Positions 44,266 to 56,073 of a DNA stretch of 64,000 nt are shown piece by piece. The notes under the pieces were generated by a model. That model was not told the DNA's origin. It made no database searches and saw only the letters and a program-made list of their open reading frames with translations. Where the stretch lies: assembly GCA_900314555.1 (NCBI GenBank), contig OMVQ01000023.1:1-64000 (forward strand), in the 5' to 3' direction. Position 1 is the stretch's first letter, and the number at the start of each line of letters is the position of its first letter. A program made the position numbers and the translations under genes. The DNA comes from an uncultured Eubacteriales bacterium. GTDB taxonomy: Bacteria > Bacillota > Clostridia > Lachnospirales > Lachnospiraceae.

Positions 44266-44668
44266 TATTAATCCTCACTTATTCATTAACTTTATCTGTT
44301 ATGAATATCCATTTTCTGAATATGTATTTATGTTAACTACTTACTCGTTAACTTTATCTGTTACCTTTTTATTTATATTACCTGAAATAATATCAAAATC
44401 GCTTTTAACTGACCAAATAATTTTTAACATTCCATTTCTTTTTGTTACAATATCCTTCGATATATTACGATAATGTAAAATTTTTGTATTAATTTGTCGT
44501 ATTACTTGCATATTTTATTATAATATTTTTTAATATATTTAGCTAGTAAATAAACAATAATATTAGCATATATTATGTATATATCAACATTTATTAACAT
44601 ATATTGTGTTTATATTATTCTATTTACTATATGTCTCTTTACTTGACAACTAAATTATTAAGGTAGGT
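44266..44668. other. Divergent gene-free region with a 16-bp direct repeat
   Basis: About 400 bp, strongly A/T-rich toward the right. TTAACTTTATCTGTTA occurs twice, at 44286-44301 and 44348-44363. It must contain the tadA promoter (leftward) and that of the propeller-protein gene (rightward); no promoter is convincing. Confidence 0.5.
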
Positions 44669-45820
44669 ATGAATATGCGTAGGTTAAAAACTTCTATAAA
44701 GTTAATATTAATTCTTCTGACAATAACAATTTTTTCTGTATTATCGATAACATTATATAGTCATCTATGTGTAAAATCAGACAGAAGTATCAATGCAAAT
44801 GCTACCATCTCTGATAGTTCTAATTCTACTATACCAGATGGTTCTGATAACTCTGATAACTCAAATAATCCTGATGACTCTGATTCGCCTAAACAGATAT
44901 CTACAGCCTTGGAATGTAAAACTTTATTCAAAATAGATAACCTTCATAATGGCGATGTTAAATTCTATGATAACAAATATATTGTCGGCAACGATAACGG
45001 AACTCTTGGCATCTTTGATTTTAACGGTCAAAGAGTTCGTAAATATGATGACATTAAATTAAACTGGCTAAGTGTCGAAGGCACAGATAATATCATCATA
45101 TATGCAAATTCTAATAAAGAAGTCGGGATACTTAAGCTTGATGACTCACTAAATATCATCTTGAATGAAATTATAATGAGAAATGATAAAATGACAATAG
45201 ACCCTACAATCCTAAAAATTAATGATACATATTTTATTACCGTTACAACCATCAATGGTACTATAAATAATTCAAATCCAGATAAAGATAATGGCATCTA
45301 TTCCGTTGACTTATATAAGTCAAAAGATTTACTTAACTGGACACATATAGACACAATTATTAGAGATAACCACAATATAGAGGACCTTGTAGCCATGAAT
45401 GTCAATGGTACTTATTATATATTCTTTGAACGCGAAATCGTAGATAAAGGTAATTCCTCATTGGAGGTTATTTTTTCCAATAATAAGGGTACTAAATGGA
45501 GTTCTCCAAAAATTCTTTGCAAGGCTGAAGCCGACAACGAGTTAGGCAATATTATCTTCTATAAGAACAAATTTATTCTTTATTACAGTAGCGACTACCT
45601 TAATAAAGGAACTTCTTATGAGGGTGCTTCAATTTTTGTAAAATATTTTGATAAAAACTTTGAAAATGCATCTTCTCCTAAAGTGTATAAGGAATTTTCA
45701 AGCACATTGCTATTTGATGTTCTCAAATCAGATGATTCCTTATACTTCGTTTATAACGAACATTATATGACACAGTCGAATATGGTTCTGGCACAGATTT
45801 CACCAATTGTGCCAGAATAA
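44669..45820 (+). CDS. Membrane-anchored beta-propeller protein (GH43/sialidase-like fold)
   Basis: 383 residues: one N-terminal transmembrane anchor (about 10-32), a Ser/Asn/Asp linker with SDNSDNSNNPDDSD (about 40-78), then repeated beta blades. Phrases such as DPTILKINDTYFITVTT, LYKSKDLLNWTHIDTI, YYIFFEREI and FSNNKGTKWSSPKIL resemble five-bladed glycoside hydrolase family 43 or sialidase propellers. Whether a full catalytic triad is present cannot be decided by eye. RBS AAGGTAGG; a second ATG at 44675 is possible. Confidence 0.6.
   Translation: MNMRRLKTSIKLILILLTITIFSVLSITLYSHLCVKSDRSINANATISDSSNSTIPDGSDNSDNSNNPDDSDSPKQISTALECKTLFKIDNLHNGDVKFYDNKYIVGNDNGTLGIFDFNGQRVRKYDDIKLNWLSVEGTDNIIIYANSNKEVGILKLDDSLNIILNEIIMRNDKMTIDPTILKINDTYFITVTTINGTINNSNPDKDNGIYSVDLYKSKDLLNWTHIDTIIRDNHNIEDLVAMNVNGTYYIFFEREIVDKGNSSLEVIFSNNKGTKWSSPKILCKAEADNELGNIIFYKNKFILYYSSDYLNKGTSYEGASIFVKYFDKNFENASSPKVYKEFSSTLLFDVLKSDDSLYFVYNEHYMTQSNMVLAQISPIVPE
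45786..45817 (+). other. 10-bp perfect hairpin in the last codons of the propeller gene
   Basis: TTCTGGCACA (45786-45795) pairs with TGTGCCAGAA (45808-45817), ending at the stop codon. There is no U-tract, so it is more likely an mRNA 3'-end stabiliser or Rho-type end than an intrinsic terminator. Confidence 0.5.
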
Positions 45821-45936
45821 GAATATATCATACTTCAATACAAATACTAATAACTCATACTTTGCACATACATATTGTAACCTATATTCATCTGTTAAAG
45901 TAAATTTGATTCTATTATATATGTGCAAAATTTGAA

Positions 45937-46773
45937 TTAATAATCATAATTTACAATCGGACTTCCTATATACACATATGTTATATTCTCCTGTTCATCA
46001 TACGAAAATGCAACATTTATATTTATCTTCTCGCTGCCTATTGCAACATAATCCTGTAGAATTTCCGTATATCCATATACATTCATATGCTCATCATTTT
46101 GTCCATTAAATATTTTTTTTGCCTGAAAACTCTTAAGTATACCTTTTGCAATTTTATTCTCCTGCTCTTTATCTATTTCACCGTATATTTTCCCTTTTAT
46201 AACCATATAAATGTTTCGCGAACGAATACTTGTGGTTACTTCTTCATCTTTATTTATATTTTCGTCAACATTGGATTCTTCTCTGCATATCTCTTTCATA
46301 GTCTTTTCTATCAGCTTTTTATAATAATATCCGCTTTCTAATGAATCTTTTATATCTAATGATACCGATAAATAATTTCTCTGTGCTATAACATTCTGGC
46401 TTTCCTGATATTCCGTAGTAATAAGTTCAAGCTCAAGTTCGGAGCTTTTACCATCTTTCTTCATCACCGCTACAGTTCCCGTATCAGTTCTATATTTATC
46501 ATAATAATATTCTGAATTTACTCCTAATCTTTCTGCTATCTTGTCTATTAATTCAAGACTTCCCGACTCTCCATAATATTTTTCTCCCAGATAATAATAG
46601 CCCTCTATTTCACAATCTGCTTTATGGATATTATTGTTCTGAAAGACTTTTTCTAATGAATTTTCTGCGATAACATTGGCACTTACAGACTTTTCCGGTA
46701 CTAATTTACCATAAGCAAACTGCACTAATAATACAGTAATTCCTATTCCTAATAAATATATAAATTTTTTCAT
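45937..46773 (-). CDS. YwmB-like exported protein
   Basis: 278 residues with an N-terminal signal/anchor (about 5-22) and the YwmB (DUF1779-type) mixed alpha/beta pattern; Bacillus ywmB also lies just past the atp operon, supporting the call. Function is unknown. The ATG at 46773 is used (a TTG directly precedes it). Its Shine-Dalgarno GGGAG lies inside the right-hand arm of the atp terminator hairpin, 7 nt upstream. Confidence 0.65.
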   Translation of the reverse strand: MKKFIYLLGIGITVLLVQFAYGKLVPEKSVSANVIAENSLEKVFQNNNIHKADCEIEGYYYLGEKYYGESGSLELIDKIAERLGVNSEYYYDKYRTDTGTVAVMKKDGKSSELELELITTEYQESQNVIAQRNYLSVSLDIKDSLESGYYYKKLIEKTMKEICREESNVDENINKDEEVTTSIRSRNIYMVIKGKIYGEIDKEQENKIAKGILKSFQAKKIFNGQNDEHMNVYGYTEILQDYVAIGSEKININVAFSYDEQENITYVYIGSPIVNYDY

Positions 46774-46775
46774 CA

Positions 46776-46830
46776 AAAAACTCCCTTACTTAAATACTTT
46801 ATAAAAGTATCGTCAATAAAGGGAGTTTTT
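46776..46830 (-). terminator. Terminator hairpin of the atp operon containing the ywmB ribosome binding site
   Basis: AAAAACTCCCTT (46776-46787 region) pairs perfectly over 12 bp with AAGGGAGTTTTT (46819-46830), with an inner ATACTT/AAGTAT helix. Leftward the stem ends in GGGAGTTTTTT, immediately before the ywmB ATG. It can end atp transcripts, and in read-through mRNA it would hide the ywmB Shine-Dalgarno. Confidence 0.75.
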
Positions 46831-46958
46831 AATCAATTAATTAAAATGTATGAGTAAAATACTATAAACAAGATATGCTATAGATTATCTGTATACACCT
46901 ATATTTTTACCTATATTTGCCTGTATTTATCTGTATTTTCACTCTACAAGTCTTTAAT

Positions 46959-47366
46959 TTATTTTAATGCTTCAATTCTTGCAAGCGAACGTCTGAGAGC
47001 TGCTTCGGCACGATCTATATTAACGCCTTCGCCGCCTTCTTTTATACGTCTTTCTGCTCTGATTCTGGCTTCTTCAGCTCGGTTGGCGTCGATTTCATCC
47101 GGCCACTCTGCCACTTCTGCCATTACAGTTATCTTGTCCTGCAATATTTCCACAAATCCTGCGTGTACTACAGCTTTCTTAGGTTCATCATTGTCATTTT
47201 CATATATTTTGACAATACCCGGTGCAAGGATACATGTAAGTGGTATATGGTCTTTGTATACACCAATGTTACCCTCACTTGTAGTCATTTCCACAAACCA
47301 GGCTTTACCCTCGTAAAACTGTCTGTCAGGCGTAATAATCTCTAGTTCAAAAAATTTTTCTTCCAT
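46959..47366 (-). CDS. atpC: ATP synthase F1 subunit epsilon
   Basis: 135 residues: N-terminal beta sandwich (FELEIITPDRQFYEGKAWFVEMTTSEGNIGVYKDHIPL) and C-terminal two-helix domain rich in Arg/Ala. Part of the central stalk. RBS GGAAAGG. Last gene of the atp operon, 29 nt after atpD. Confidence 0.97.
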   Translation of the reverse strand: MEEKFFELEIITPDRQFYEGKAWFVEMTTSEGNIGVYKDHIPLTCILAPGIVKIYENDNDEPKKAVVHAGFVEILQDKITVMAEVAEWPDEIDANRAEEARIRAERRIKEGGEGVNIDRAEAALRRSLARIEALK

Positions 47367-47395
47367 AGATTCTATTCCTTTCTCTTACTGAAAGA

Positions 47396-49769
<2,374 letters not shown>

Positions 49770-49800
49770 GATTTACACCACCTTTCCTAAGGTACGGCAT

Positions 49801-51303
49801 CTATTTTGCTGCCTTACACTCTGTAATTGCCTTAACAAGCTTCTCTTCAATCTCTGCTGATAATTCTTTTGTCTCCTTAATACTCTCAGGTATCTCAGGA
49901 TATTTTGTGCTGATATATTCGAATAATTCCTTTTCGAAATCAAGAATTTCATCTACAGGAATATCTAATAAATATTTCTTAGTTGCAGCATATATAATAA
50001 TTACCTGATATTCAACAGGCATTGTATTATACTGATCCTGCTTTAACATCTCTTTAATTCTTTCACCCTGTGCTAACTTCTCTTTAGTATCAGCATCAAG
50101 TTCTGAACCAAACTGTGAGAATGCTGCTAACTCTCTATACTGTGCTAATTCCACACGAATAGGAGCAGCTAATTTCTTAATAGCTTTAATCTGTGCAGCA
50201 CCACCAACTCGTGATACTGAAAGACCTGCATTTACGGCTGGTCTGAAACCTGCATTAAACATCTCTGTTTCAAGGTAAATCTGTCCATCTGTTATCGAAA
50301 TAACATTTGTAGGAATATATGCTGATACGTCGCCTGCCTGAGTCTCGATAATAGGAAGTGCTGTTAATGAGCCTCCTCCTAATTCATCTGAAAGTCTGGC
50401 TGCACGTTCAAGTAATCTTGAATGTAAGTAGAATACATCACCAGGATATGCCTCACGGCCTGGTGGTCTACGAAGTAATAATGAAAGTGTACGGTATGCT
50501 GTAGCATGTTTGCTCAAGTCATCATATACTACTAATACGTCCTCTCCGTTTTCCATCCACTCCTCACCAATTGCACAACCTGAATAAGGTGCAATATACT
50601 GTAATGGAGCGAGGTCACTTGCTGTAGATACAACAATTGTTGTATATGCCATTGCACCATATTCTTCTAATGTTTTAACAATTGATGCAACTGTTGATGC
50701 TTTCTGTCCGATAGCAACATATATACATTTAACATTCTGGTCTTTCTGATTAATGATTGTATCAATCGCAATCGCTGTTTTACCAGTCTGACGGTCACCA
50801 ATGATAAGCTCACGCTGTCCTCTTCCGATAGGAACCATCGCATCAATAGCTTTAATACCTGTCTGAAGTGGTGTGTCAACAGATTTTCTTGAAATAACAC
50901 CAGATGCTACTCTTTCAATCTGTCTGTACTTATCTGTATGGATTGGTCCTTTGCCATCTATTGGCTGTCCAAGCGCATTAACAACACGACCTAACATTGC
51001 ATCACCAACCGGTACTTCTACAACTCGGCCTGTTGATTTAACAGTATCGCCTTCATTTATGTTCTTCTGATTGCCAAGTAATACGGCACCTACGTTATCT
51101 TCTTCAAGATTCAATACCTTACCATATACTTCACCTGGAAATTCAAGAAGTTCACCCTGCATAGCCTTTTCAAGGCCATGTATACGAGCAATTCCGTCAG
51201 CTACCTGGATTACTGTACCGATGTTAGAAACATCAAGTTCAGCGGAATATTTTTGTATCTGCTCTTTAATAACAGAACTGATTTCTTCCGGTTTCAAATT
51301 CAT
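49801..51303 (-). CDS. atpA: ATP synthase F1 subunit alpha
   Basis: 500 residues. [19 protein letters not shown] start, Walker [18 protein letters not shown] and the Arg-finger region [10 protein letters not shown]. The ATG at 51303 is preceded by AAGGTGGG. Non-catalytic nucleotide-binding subunit. A 143-nt A/T-rich gap separates it from atpH. Confidence 0.98.
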   Translation of the reverse strand: MNLKPEEISSVIKEQIQKYSAELDVSNIGTVIQVADGIARIHGLEKAMQGELLEFPGEVYGKVLNLEEDNVGAVLLGNQKNINEGDTVKSTGRVVEVPVGDAMLGRVVNALGQPIDGKGPIHTDKYRQIERVASGVISRKSVDTPLQTGIKAIDAMVPIGRGQRELIIGDRQTGKTAIAIDTIINQKDQNVKCIYVAIGQKASTVASIVKTLEEYGAMAYTTIVVSTASDLAPLQYIAPYSGCAIGEEWMENGEDVLVVYDDLSKHATAYRTLSLLLRRPPGREAYPGDVFYLHSRLLERAARLSDELGGGSLTALPIIETQAGDVSAYIPTNVISITDGQIYLETEMFNAGFRPAVNAGLSVSRVGGAAQIKAIKKLAAPIRVELAQYRELAAFSQFGSELDADTKEKLAQGERIKEMLKQDQYNTMPVEYQVIIIYAATKKYLLDIPVDEILDFEKELFEYISTKYPEIPESIKETKELSAEIEEKLVKAITECKAAK

Positions 51304-51446
51304 GGAGCTAACCCACCTTCTTTCTAGCATAATATATTACTTATAAACATTATAAATATGATTCTTCATACTTTATATAAACAGATAATTATTACACTGT
51401 ATTTTCAATAAAATATATTTAATATTATATTTAAGTTTTGATTCAA

Positions 51447-51995
51447 TTAGACAAGCTGGATCTTATATAAATCCTTTGATAACTCATTAAGTTTTAACTT
51501 TATGCTGTTATCCACTACCCTGTCACCGATTCTGATAATTATGCCGCCGATAATATCCTTATCTACTACATAATTCATCTCAAATGATTCATACTTAGTC
51601 GTTGCAAGTAACTTATTCTCAACCATCTTCTTCTGGTCATCAGTCATCTCTACTGCCGTAGTTACATATGCAACACCAATTTTCTTATATTCTTTAACTA
51701 AAGCGATAAAATAATCAAGAATTTCGAGAATACTGTTTTGTCTTTCTTTCTTAATTACAAGAACTAGAAAGCCAACCATATCCTTTGATACCCGGTCCGT
51801 AAATATATTTTCGATTATGGATATCTTCTCTTCCTTATCTATCTTAGGGTGATTCAGTAGTTTTATAAGCTCACTGTTAGTAAGAAACACTTCCCTGATT
51901 ACTTTAGATTCTTCAAATAATGAATCTAATCTATCTTCTTCGAGAGCCAGTTCAAACAATGCATCACCGTATGTCTTAGATACTAGCTTAGCCAT
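51447..51995 (-). CDS. atpH: ATP synthase F1 subunit delta
   Basis: 182 residues; N-terminal helical bundle (KLVSKTYGDALFELALEEDRLD) and C-terminal IGGIIIRIGDRVVDNSIKLKLNEL. It links F1 to the b stalk. It overlaps atpF by 13 bp. Confidence 0.96.
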   Translation of the reverse strand: MAKLVSKTYGDALFELALEEDRLDSLFEESKVIREVFLTNSELIKLLNHPKIDKEEKISIIENIFTDRVSKDMVGFLVLVIKKERQNSILEILDYFIALVKEYKKIGVAYVTTAVEMTDDQKKMVENKLLATTKYESFEMNYVVDKDIIGGIIIRIGDRVVDNSIKLKLNELSKDLYKIQLV

Positions 51996-52504
51996 GTTTC
52001 CTCACCTATCTCTTTCAATGTTTCCTCAATGAGTGTATCCTGTGTCTTTTCGTCCACAGATACTGCTACTACCTTGCCTGCCATAAGAGTTGCAACAGAA
52101 ATGATTTCTTTCTTAATGTCATCAGCAGCTTTCTGTTTCTCTAACTCTGCTTCTTTCTTAGCATGAGCAATAATTCTTGCTGCTTCTTCCTTAGCTTCAT
52201 TCACTATTCTCTCTTCACTCTTAAGAGCTTTTCTTCTGGCTTCACTTAAAATAGCTTCTGCATCTTTTTCAATATTCTTAATCTTTTCATCATACTCTTT
52301 CTTAGACTCTTCGGCTGACTTTCTATCAGCTTCAGCCTGTTCTCTCTCGTTTGAGATTCTGTCCTGACGTTTCTTAAGAAGTTCTCTTACAGGATTAAAT
52401 AAGAAATATGATAATGCCGTAAAAAGTACGAGCATTGTTACTGCAAGTACGAAACAGTCAAATATTGTCTGTGAATCTAATCCAAATAGTCTTTCACCAA
52501 ACAA
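51983..52504 (-). CDS. atpF: ATP synthase Fo subunit b
   Basis: 173 residues: one N-terminal membrane helix (about 15-35), then a long charged coiled coil (RQDRISNEREQAEADRKSAEESKKEYDEKI...). The start is TTG at 52504 with AGGAGG 7 nt upstream. Peripheral stalk. Overlap with atpH implies coupled translation. Confidence 0.96.
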   Translation of the reverse strand: MFGERLFGLDSQTIFDCFVLAVTMLVLFTALSYFLFNPVRELLKKRQDRISNEREQAEADRKSAEESKKEYDEKIKNIEKDAEAILSEARRKALKSEERIVNEAKEEAARIIAHAKKEAELEKQKAADDIKKEIISVATLMAGKVVAVSVDEKTQDTLIEETLKEIGEETWLS

Positions 52505-52571
52505 GGTTTCGCCTCCTTTCTGAGAATTATTACATTTTTAAAATTATTATTAATTCCAAATCGGCTTAACC

Positions 52572-52850
<279 letters not shown>

Positions 52851-52878
52851 TCATGCAGACTCTTAAATCTTTTTAGTT

Positions 52879-53655
52879 TTAGTCGGCTATTTTGTCATTA
52901 ATATATACCATAGTCAGCATACTTATTACATATGCCTGTATACAGCCAGAGAAAATATCAAAATAGATGTGTAGTATCGCTGGCCAGCCAAATGTGTATG
53001 GCTTAAGCAAACCATAAATCAGTCCCATAAGAACTGTTCCTGACATTACGTTTCCGAACAAACGAACTGAAAGCGATAAAGGCACCGCTATTTCACCGAT
53101 TAAGTTAATCGGGAATAAAATCGGATTCGGTTTAAACAAATCAGTAAAGTGTTTAGATTTGTTTTTCTTAATACCATTGTAATGGATTAAAACAAACGTA
53201 ATAAGACCTAACGGTAATGTAATACCATAATCGGCAGTAGGTGGTCTAAGTCCAACCAGACCTGATATATTGCATAAAAGTACAAATAAGAACAATGTAC
53301 CAATGTAATTGACAAAACGTTTAGCATTTGTCCCCATGACACCCTTAACCATATTGTCTATGGTTTCAACTATCATTTCTGCAATATTCTGAAGTGTTCC
53401 TGGCGTATCACTTGCTTCTGCAGCTTTAATCTTACGATTAACCACAATTGCAAATACGATTAATATCAAGGCTATGATGACCAGACAAATATGTGTACTG
53501 GTTATATATACAGTAGAGCCACCGATTTTAACTTCTTTAAAAAGTTTAATCATAAAACTTCCACTGCTCTCATCGTCAGCACTTGCTGCCAGCAATGTTC
53601 CACCGACTCCTGACGGTACCATATTACCTACGGCACTCAGAATTCCGTTTACCAC
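52879..53655 (-). CDS. atpB: ATP synthase Fo subunit a
   Basis: 258 residues, five or six membrane helices, with the essential Arg helix SLSVRLFGNVMSGTVLMGL and C-terminal AYVISMLTMVYI. The start is GTG at 53655 with AGGTGA upstream, 4 nt after the preceding stop. It forms the ion half-channels against the c ring. Confidence 0.95.
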   Translation of the reverse strand: MVNGILSAVGNMVPSGVGGTLLAASADDESSGSFMIKLFKEVKIGGSTVYITSTHICLVIIALILIVFAIVVNRKIKAAEASDTPGTLQNIAEMIVETIDNMVKGVMGTNAKRFVNYIGTLFLFVLLCNISGLVGLRPPTADYGITLPLGLITFVLIHYNGIKKNKSKHFTDLFKPNPILFPINLIGEIAVPLSLSVRLFGNVMSGTVLMGLIYGLLKPYTFGWPAILHIYFDIFSGCIQAYVISMLTMVYINDKIAD

Positions 53656-53659
53656 ATTC

Positions 53660-54244
53660 TCACCTTCCTTTTTCTGTAGATTTTCTAGCTAAAACTTTAT
53701 GAGTAAGCGGCTGTAAATAAGCCGATACTTTCAATGCCATTACGCCAAAAAGTGCTGCCACAATATCACCCACATGGGTTATACCTATAGCAATAAGCGC
53801 TATAAAACATAATATCATTCTTACGGCTGTCGTCTTTTTGACATGTCTGTCTGCTCCTCTTTCATTAAAACTCATAGCCTGCTCAATAGCTATTGTCATA
53901 TGAACTGTCATTAGTACTGATATGACAACTCCGAGTATGAAACCAACGGAAACATTCAGCTTTCTGTCTGCAAATATTAGAATTAATATCTGCCCTAATA
54001 TATAGTAAATCACATTACCTATAATCAGTTCAATACCGGTTCGGTTAATGCGAAAACTTCCAATTCTGCTTTCAGACACATCAATATCTGTATTATCATT
54101 ATCTGTATTCTGTATCTGATTTCTTTTTAGTTTCTTAAGCTTTTTATCTGTATTCTGCTTCTTATTCATATTCTGTATTTTATCGGTCTTTTTCATTTCT
54201 ACCGTTGTCTGTGTCTTTGTGTTCTGTAAATTGTCTTCCATCAT
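53660..54244 (-). CDS. atpI: ATP synthase subunit I-like protein (AtpI)
   Basis: 194 residues. A Lys/Asn/Thr-rich hydrophilic N-terminal extension (about 1-65) precedes four membrane helices; size, helix number and the place directly before atpB fit AtpI, which helps c-ring assembly. The extension is unusual for the family. Two adjacent ATG codons (54244, 54241) follow GGGAG. The gene overlaps the upstream atpZ-like gene by 65 bp. Confidence 0.7.
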   Translation of the reverse strand: MMEDNLQNTKTQTTVEMKKTDKIQNMNKKQNTDKKLKKLKRNQIQNTDNDNTDIDVSESRIGSFRINRTGIELIIGNVIYYILGQILILIFADRKLNVSVGFILGVVISVLMTVHMTIAIEQAMSFNERGADRHVKKTTAVRMILCFIALIAIGITHVGDIVAALFGVMALKVSAYLQPLTHKVLARKSTEKGR

Positions 54245-54530
54245 TCCACTCCCTTAACACATCATTTACCATTTCCTGCTCTTCTTTAACAGACTTCTCT
54301 CCCTCTGATTTACCTATGGCTTTCTTAGCAAGATGGTATGTATTTCTGCATCCCGCCATAACGCCTAATATAATACATGGCAATGTCAGTGGTATACTGA
54401 ATTTCTTCTCTAGATATATACCCAGTGCCATTAACATAAATATAGGAACTAACATACTTATCCCTAATTGGGATATTAAGGCAAAATTAGTATAAACATC
54501 TTTCTCTAATTTATTCTTCTTTATAGGAAT
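54180..54530 (-). CDS. AtpZ-like ATP synthase accessory protein, probable ATT start
   Basis: About 116 residues with two membrane helices, matching the AtpZ/ATPase gene 1 family: ALISQLGISMLVPIFMLMALGIYLEKKF, then a Gly/Arg turn and second helix (CIILGVMAGCRNTYHL). The first in-frame ATG (54455) falls inside the conserved first helix, after QLGIS. Upstream the frame stays open for 25 codons without ATG, GTG or TTG. An ATT at 54530 lies 4 nt after GGAGG, and an ATA at 54524 lies 10 nt after it. A non-AUG start is therefore likely. It follows the dCMP deaminase by 14 nt. Confidence 0.7.
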   Translation of the reverse strand: MPIKKNKLEKDVYTNFALISQLGISMLVPIFMLMALGIYLEKKFSIPLTLPCIILGVMAGCRNTYHLAKKAIGKSEGEKSVKEEQEMVNDVLREWNDGRQFTEHKDTDNGRNEKDR

Positions 54531-54544
54531 CGAACCTCCATTCC

Positions 54545-55030
54545 TTATAGATCAATACTGACTTTTCTACCTGTTTTGTCATATTTGTGAAACTTAACAC
54601 CCGCTGAAGATAGCATTCTCTTTGAGGCATATACAGACGGTGTATCCGCATATTTATCGCAGTCATATACTAATTCCTTTATTCCTGACTGAATAATTGC
54701 TTTTGCACATTCATTACATGGAAATAAAGTAACATACATCTTAGCTCCCTCAAGACTTCCTCCACGATAGTTAAGAATTGCATTTAATTCACTATGCGTT
54801 GTATAAAGATATTTACTGTCTATCTCTTCACCTGTCTTGCCCCATGGAAATTCATCATCTGAGCAGCCACTTGGGAAGCCGTTATATCCCATAGATAAAA
54901 TCTTATTCTCAGGACTTACTATACACGCTCCTACCTGTGTATTCGGATCTTTTGATCTCATGGAAGCTAAATATGCCACTCCCATAAAATATTCGTCCCA
55001 GCTTATATAATCTTCTCTTTTATCACTCAT
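54545..55030 (-). CDS. dCMP deaminase (ComEB-like)
   Basis: 161 residues: SWDEYFMGVAYLASMRSKDPNTQVGACIV, zinc motifs HSELNAI (catalytic Glu) and PCNECAKAII, and ADTPSVYASKRML. It makes dUMP for dTTP synthesis. The start at 55030 has GAGGT upstream; the frame extends further only through a hairpin-element remnant. It begins the segment that leads into atp. Confidence 0.92.
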   Translation of the reverse strand: MSDKREDYISWDEYFMGVAYLASMRSKDPNTQVGACIVSPENKILSMGYNGFPSGCSDDEFPWGKTGEEIDSKYLYTTHSELNAILNYRGGSLEGAKMYVTLFPCNECAKAIIQSGIKELVYDCDKYADTPSVYASKRMLSSAGVKFHKYDKTGRKVSIDL

Positions 55031-55034
55031 AGTA

Positions 55035-55110
55035 AACCTCATTTCTGAATGACTTATTGTAAAGAGACCGTCAGAAATCTGCGAATTCAATTTCTAACCT
55101 GCCATAAAAT
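55035..55110 (-). repeat. Degenerate four-hairpin element remnant between rpiB and the dCMP deaminase gene
   Basis: Similar to copy B: GTCAGAAAT / ATTTCTAAC hairpin (H2), the linker TGCCATAAAA, and an H1-like end with ACTTATTGTAAAGAG. It again ends just before the Shine-Dalgarno of the following gene (CAGAAATGAGG). H3 and H4 are gone. Confidence 0.5.
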
Positions 55111-55112
55111 CT

Positions 55113-55538
55113 TTATTCTATCATTCCAATTCTTCTTATATGTCTCTCATCATTAGAAAATTCTGTATCTAAAAATGTATCAACTATCTTAAGTGCAAGT
55201 CCAGGACCTACAACTCTTCCGCCTAATGCCAGAATATTTGCATTATTATGAAGTCTTGTTGCCTCAGCCATAAAACAATCAGTACAAAGTGCAGCTCTGA
55301 TGCCTTTTACCTTATTAGCAGCAATTGATATTCCAATTCCTGTTCCACAGATAAGTATTCCCTTTTCACACTCTCCTGAAGCTACAACATTTGCAACTTT
55401 CTTCGCATATACAGGATAATCAACTGATTCTAAACTGTCACATCCATAATCTTTGAATTCTATTCCTCTTTCCTGCAAATGCTTGATTATCTCCTGTTTT
55501 AATTCATATCCACCATGGTCACAACCTAATGCTATCAT
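55113..55538 (-). CDS. rpiB: Ribose-5-phosphate isomerase B
   Basis: 141 residues; LGCDHGGYELKQEI (substrate phosphate site), DYGCDSLESVDYP, the catalytic Cys region ILICGTGIGISIAANK and LGGRVVGPGLA. It interconverts ribose-5-P and ribulose-5-P. It is next to the LMW-PTP-like gene as in Bacillus (ywlF). Confidence 0.95.
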   Translation of the reverse strand: MIALGCDHGGYELKQEIIKHLQERGIEFKDYGCDSLESVDYPVYAKKVANVVASGECEKGILICGTGIGISIAANKVKGIRAALCTDCFMAEATRLHNNANILALGGRVVGPGLALKIVDTFLDTEFSNDERHIRRIGMIE

Positions 55539-55574
55539 AATCTTTCCTTTATCGCCTGTGCGATTCCTTTCTCT

Positions 55575-56027
55575 TTATTCATCTTGTTCTATCTTATCTT
55601 TTACAATTGTAATCAATTTTTCTAAATACTCAAACTGACTTCCGTATTCGGCCAGTTCTCCGCCATATGCAGCCTCGACATCTATTGCCTCACCTGCAAA
55701 TTCCCTTATGGAATAAACATTAACTGCATTTTCAAATTCGTCATATACTTTTTTCTTAAGTAAATCTGTCATTACCAATACAAGAATATCATCTCCGAAA
55801 TCGTCCATTGTAAGCTGCTTAGACTTCTCATCTTCAATTGATATTCCTTTACTCTTAGCTATAGCTACTGCTTTAGGATTAACCGGTTCTTCAAATAACG
55901 CAACTAAACCTCTTGATTCAATCTGCAGTTCTTCATTCGTATTAATATTTCTATATATGGCTTTCGCTAAAATGCTTCTACAAGTTCCCCCGGTACTTAC
56001 AAAAACTACTTTTCGGTATCTGTTCAT
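55575..56027 (-). CDS. LMW protein-tyrosine-phosphatase-like protein lacking the catalytic residues
   Basis: 150 residues with the LMW-PTP/arsenate reductase fold. The P-loop reads VSTGGTCRSILA where active enzymes have V-C-x-G-N-x-C-R-S: the nucleophilic Cys is Ser, while the second Cys, Arg and Ser remain. The general-acid region reads DVEAAYGGELAEYG in place of D-x-x-DP[YF]GG, so the catalytic Asp also appears lost. Synteny (sua5-this-rpiB) is that of Bacillus ywlC-ywlE-ywlF, where YwlE is an arginine phosphatase. It is probably a binding-only pseudo-phosphatase. RBS AAAGG. Confidence 0.8.
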   Translation of the reverse strand: MNRYRKVVFVSTGGTCRSILAKAIYRNINTNEELQIESRGLVALFEEPVNPKAVAIAKSKGISIEDEKSKQLTMDDFGDDILVLVMTDLLKKKVYDEFENAVNVYSIREFAGEAIDVEAAYGGELAEYGSQFEYLEKLITIVKDKIEQDE

Positions 56028-56073
56028 AATATCAAACCTTTCATTCTATTAATGCTATTAATGCTATTAACAT

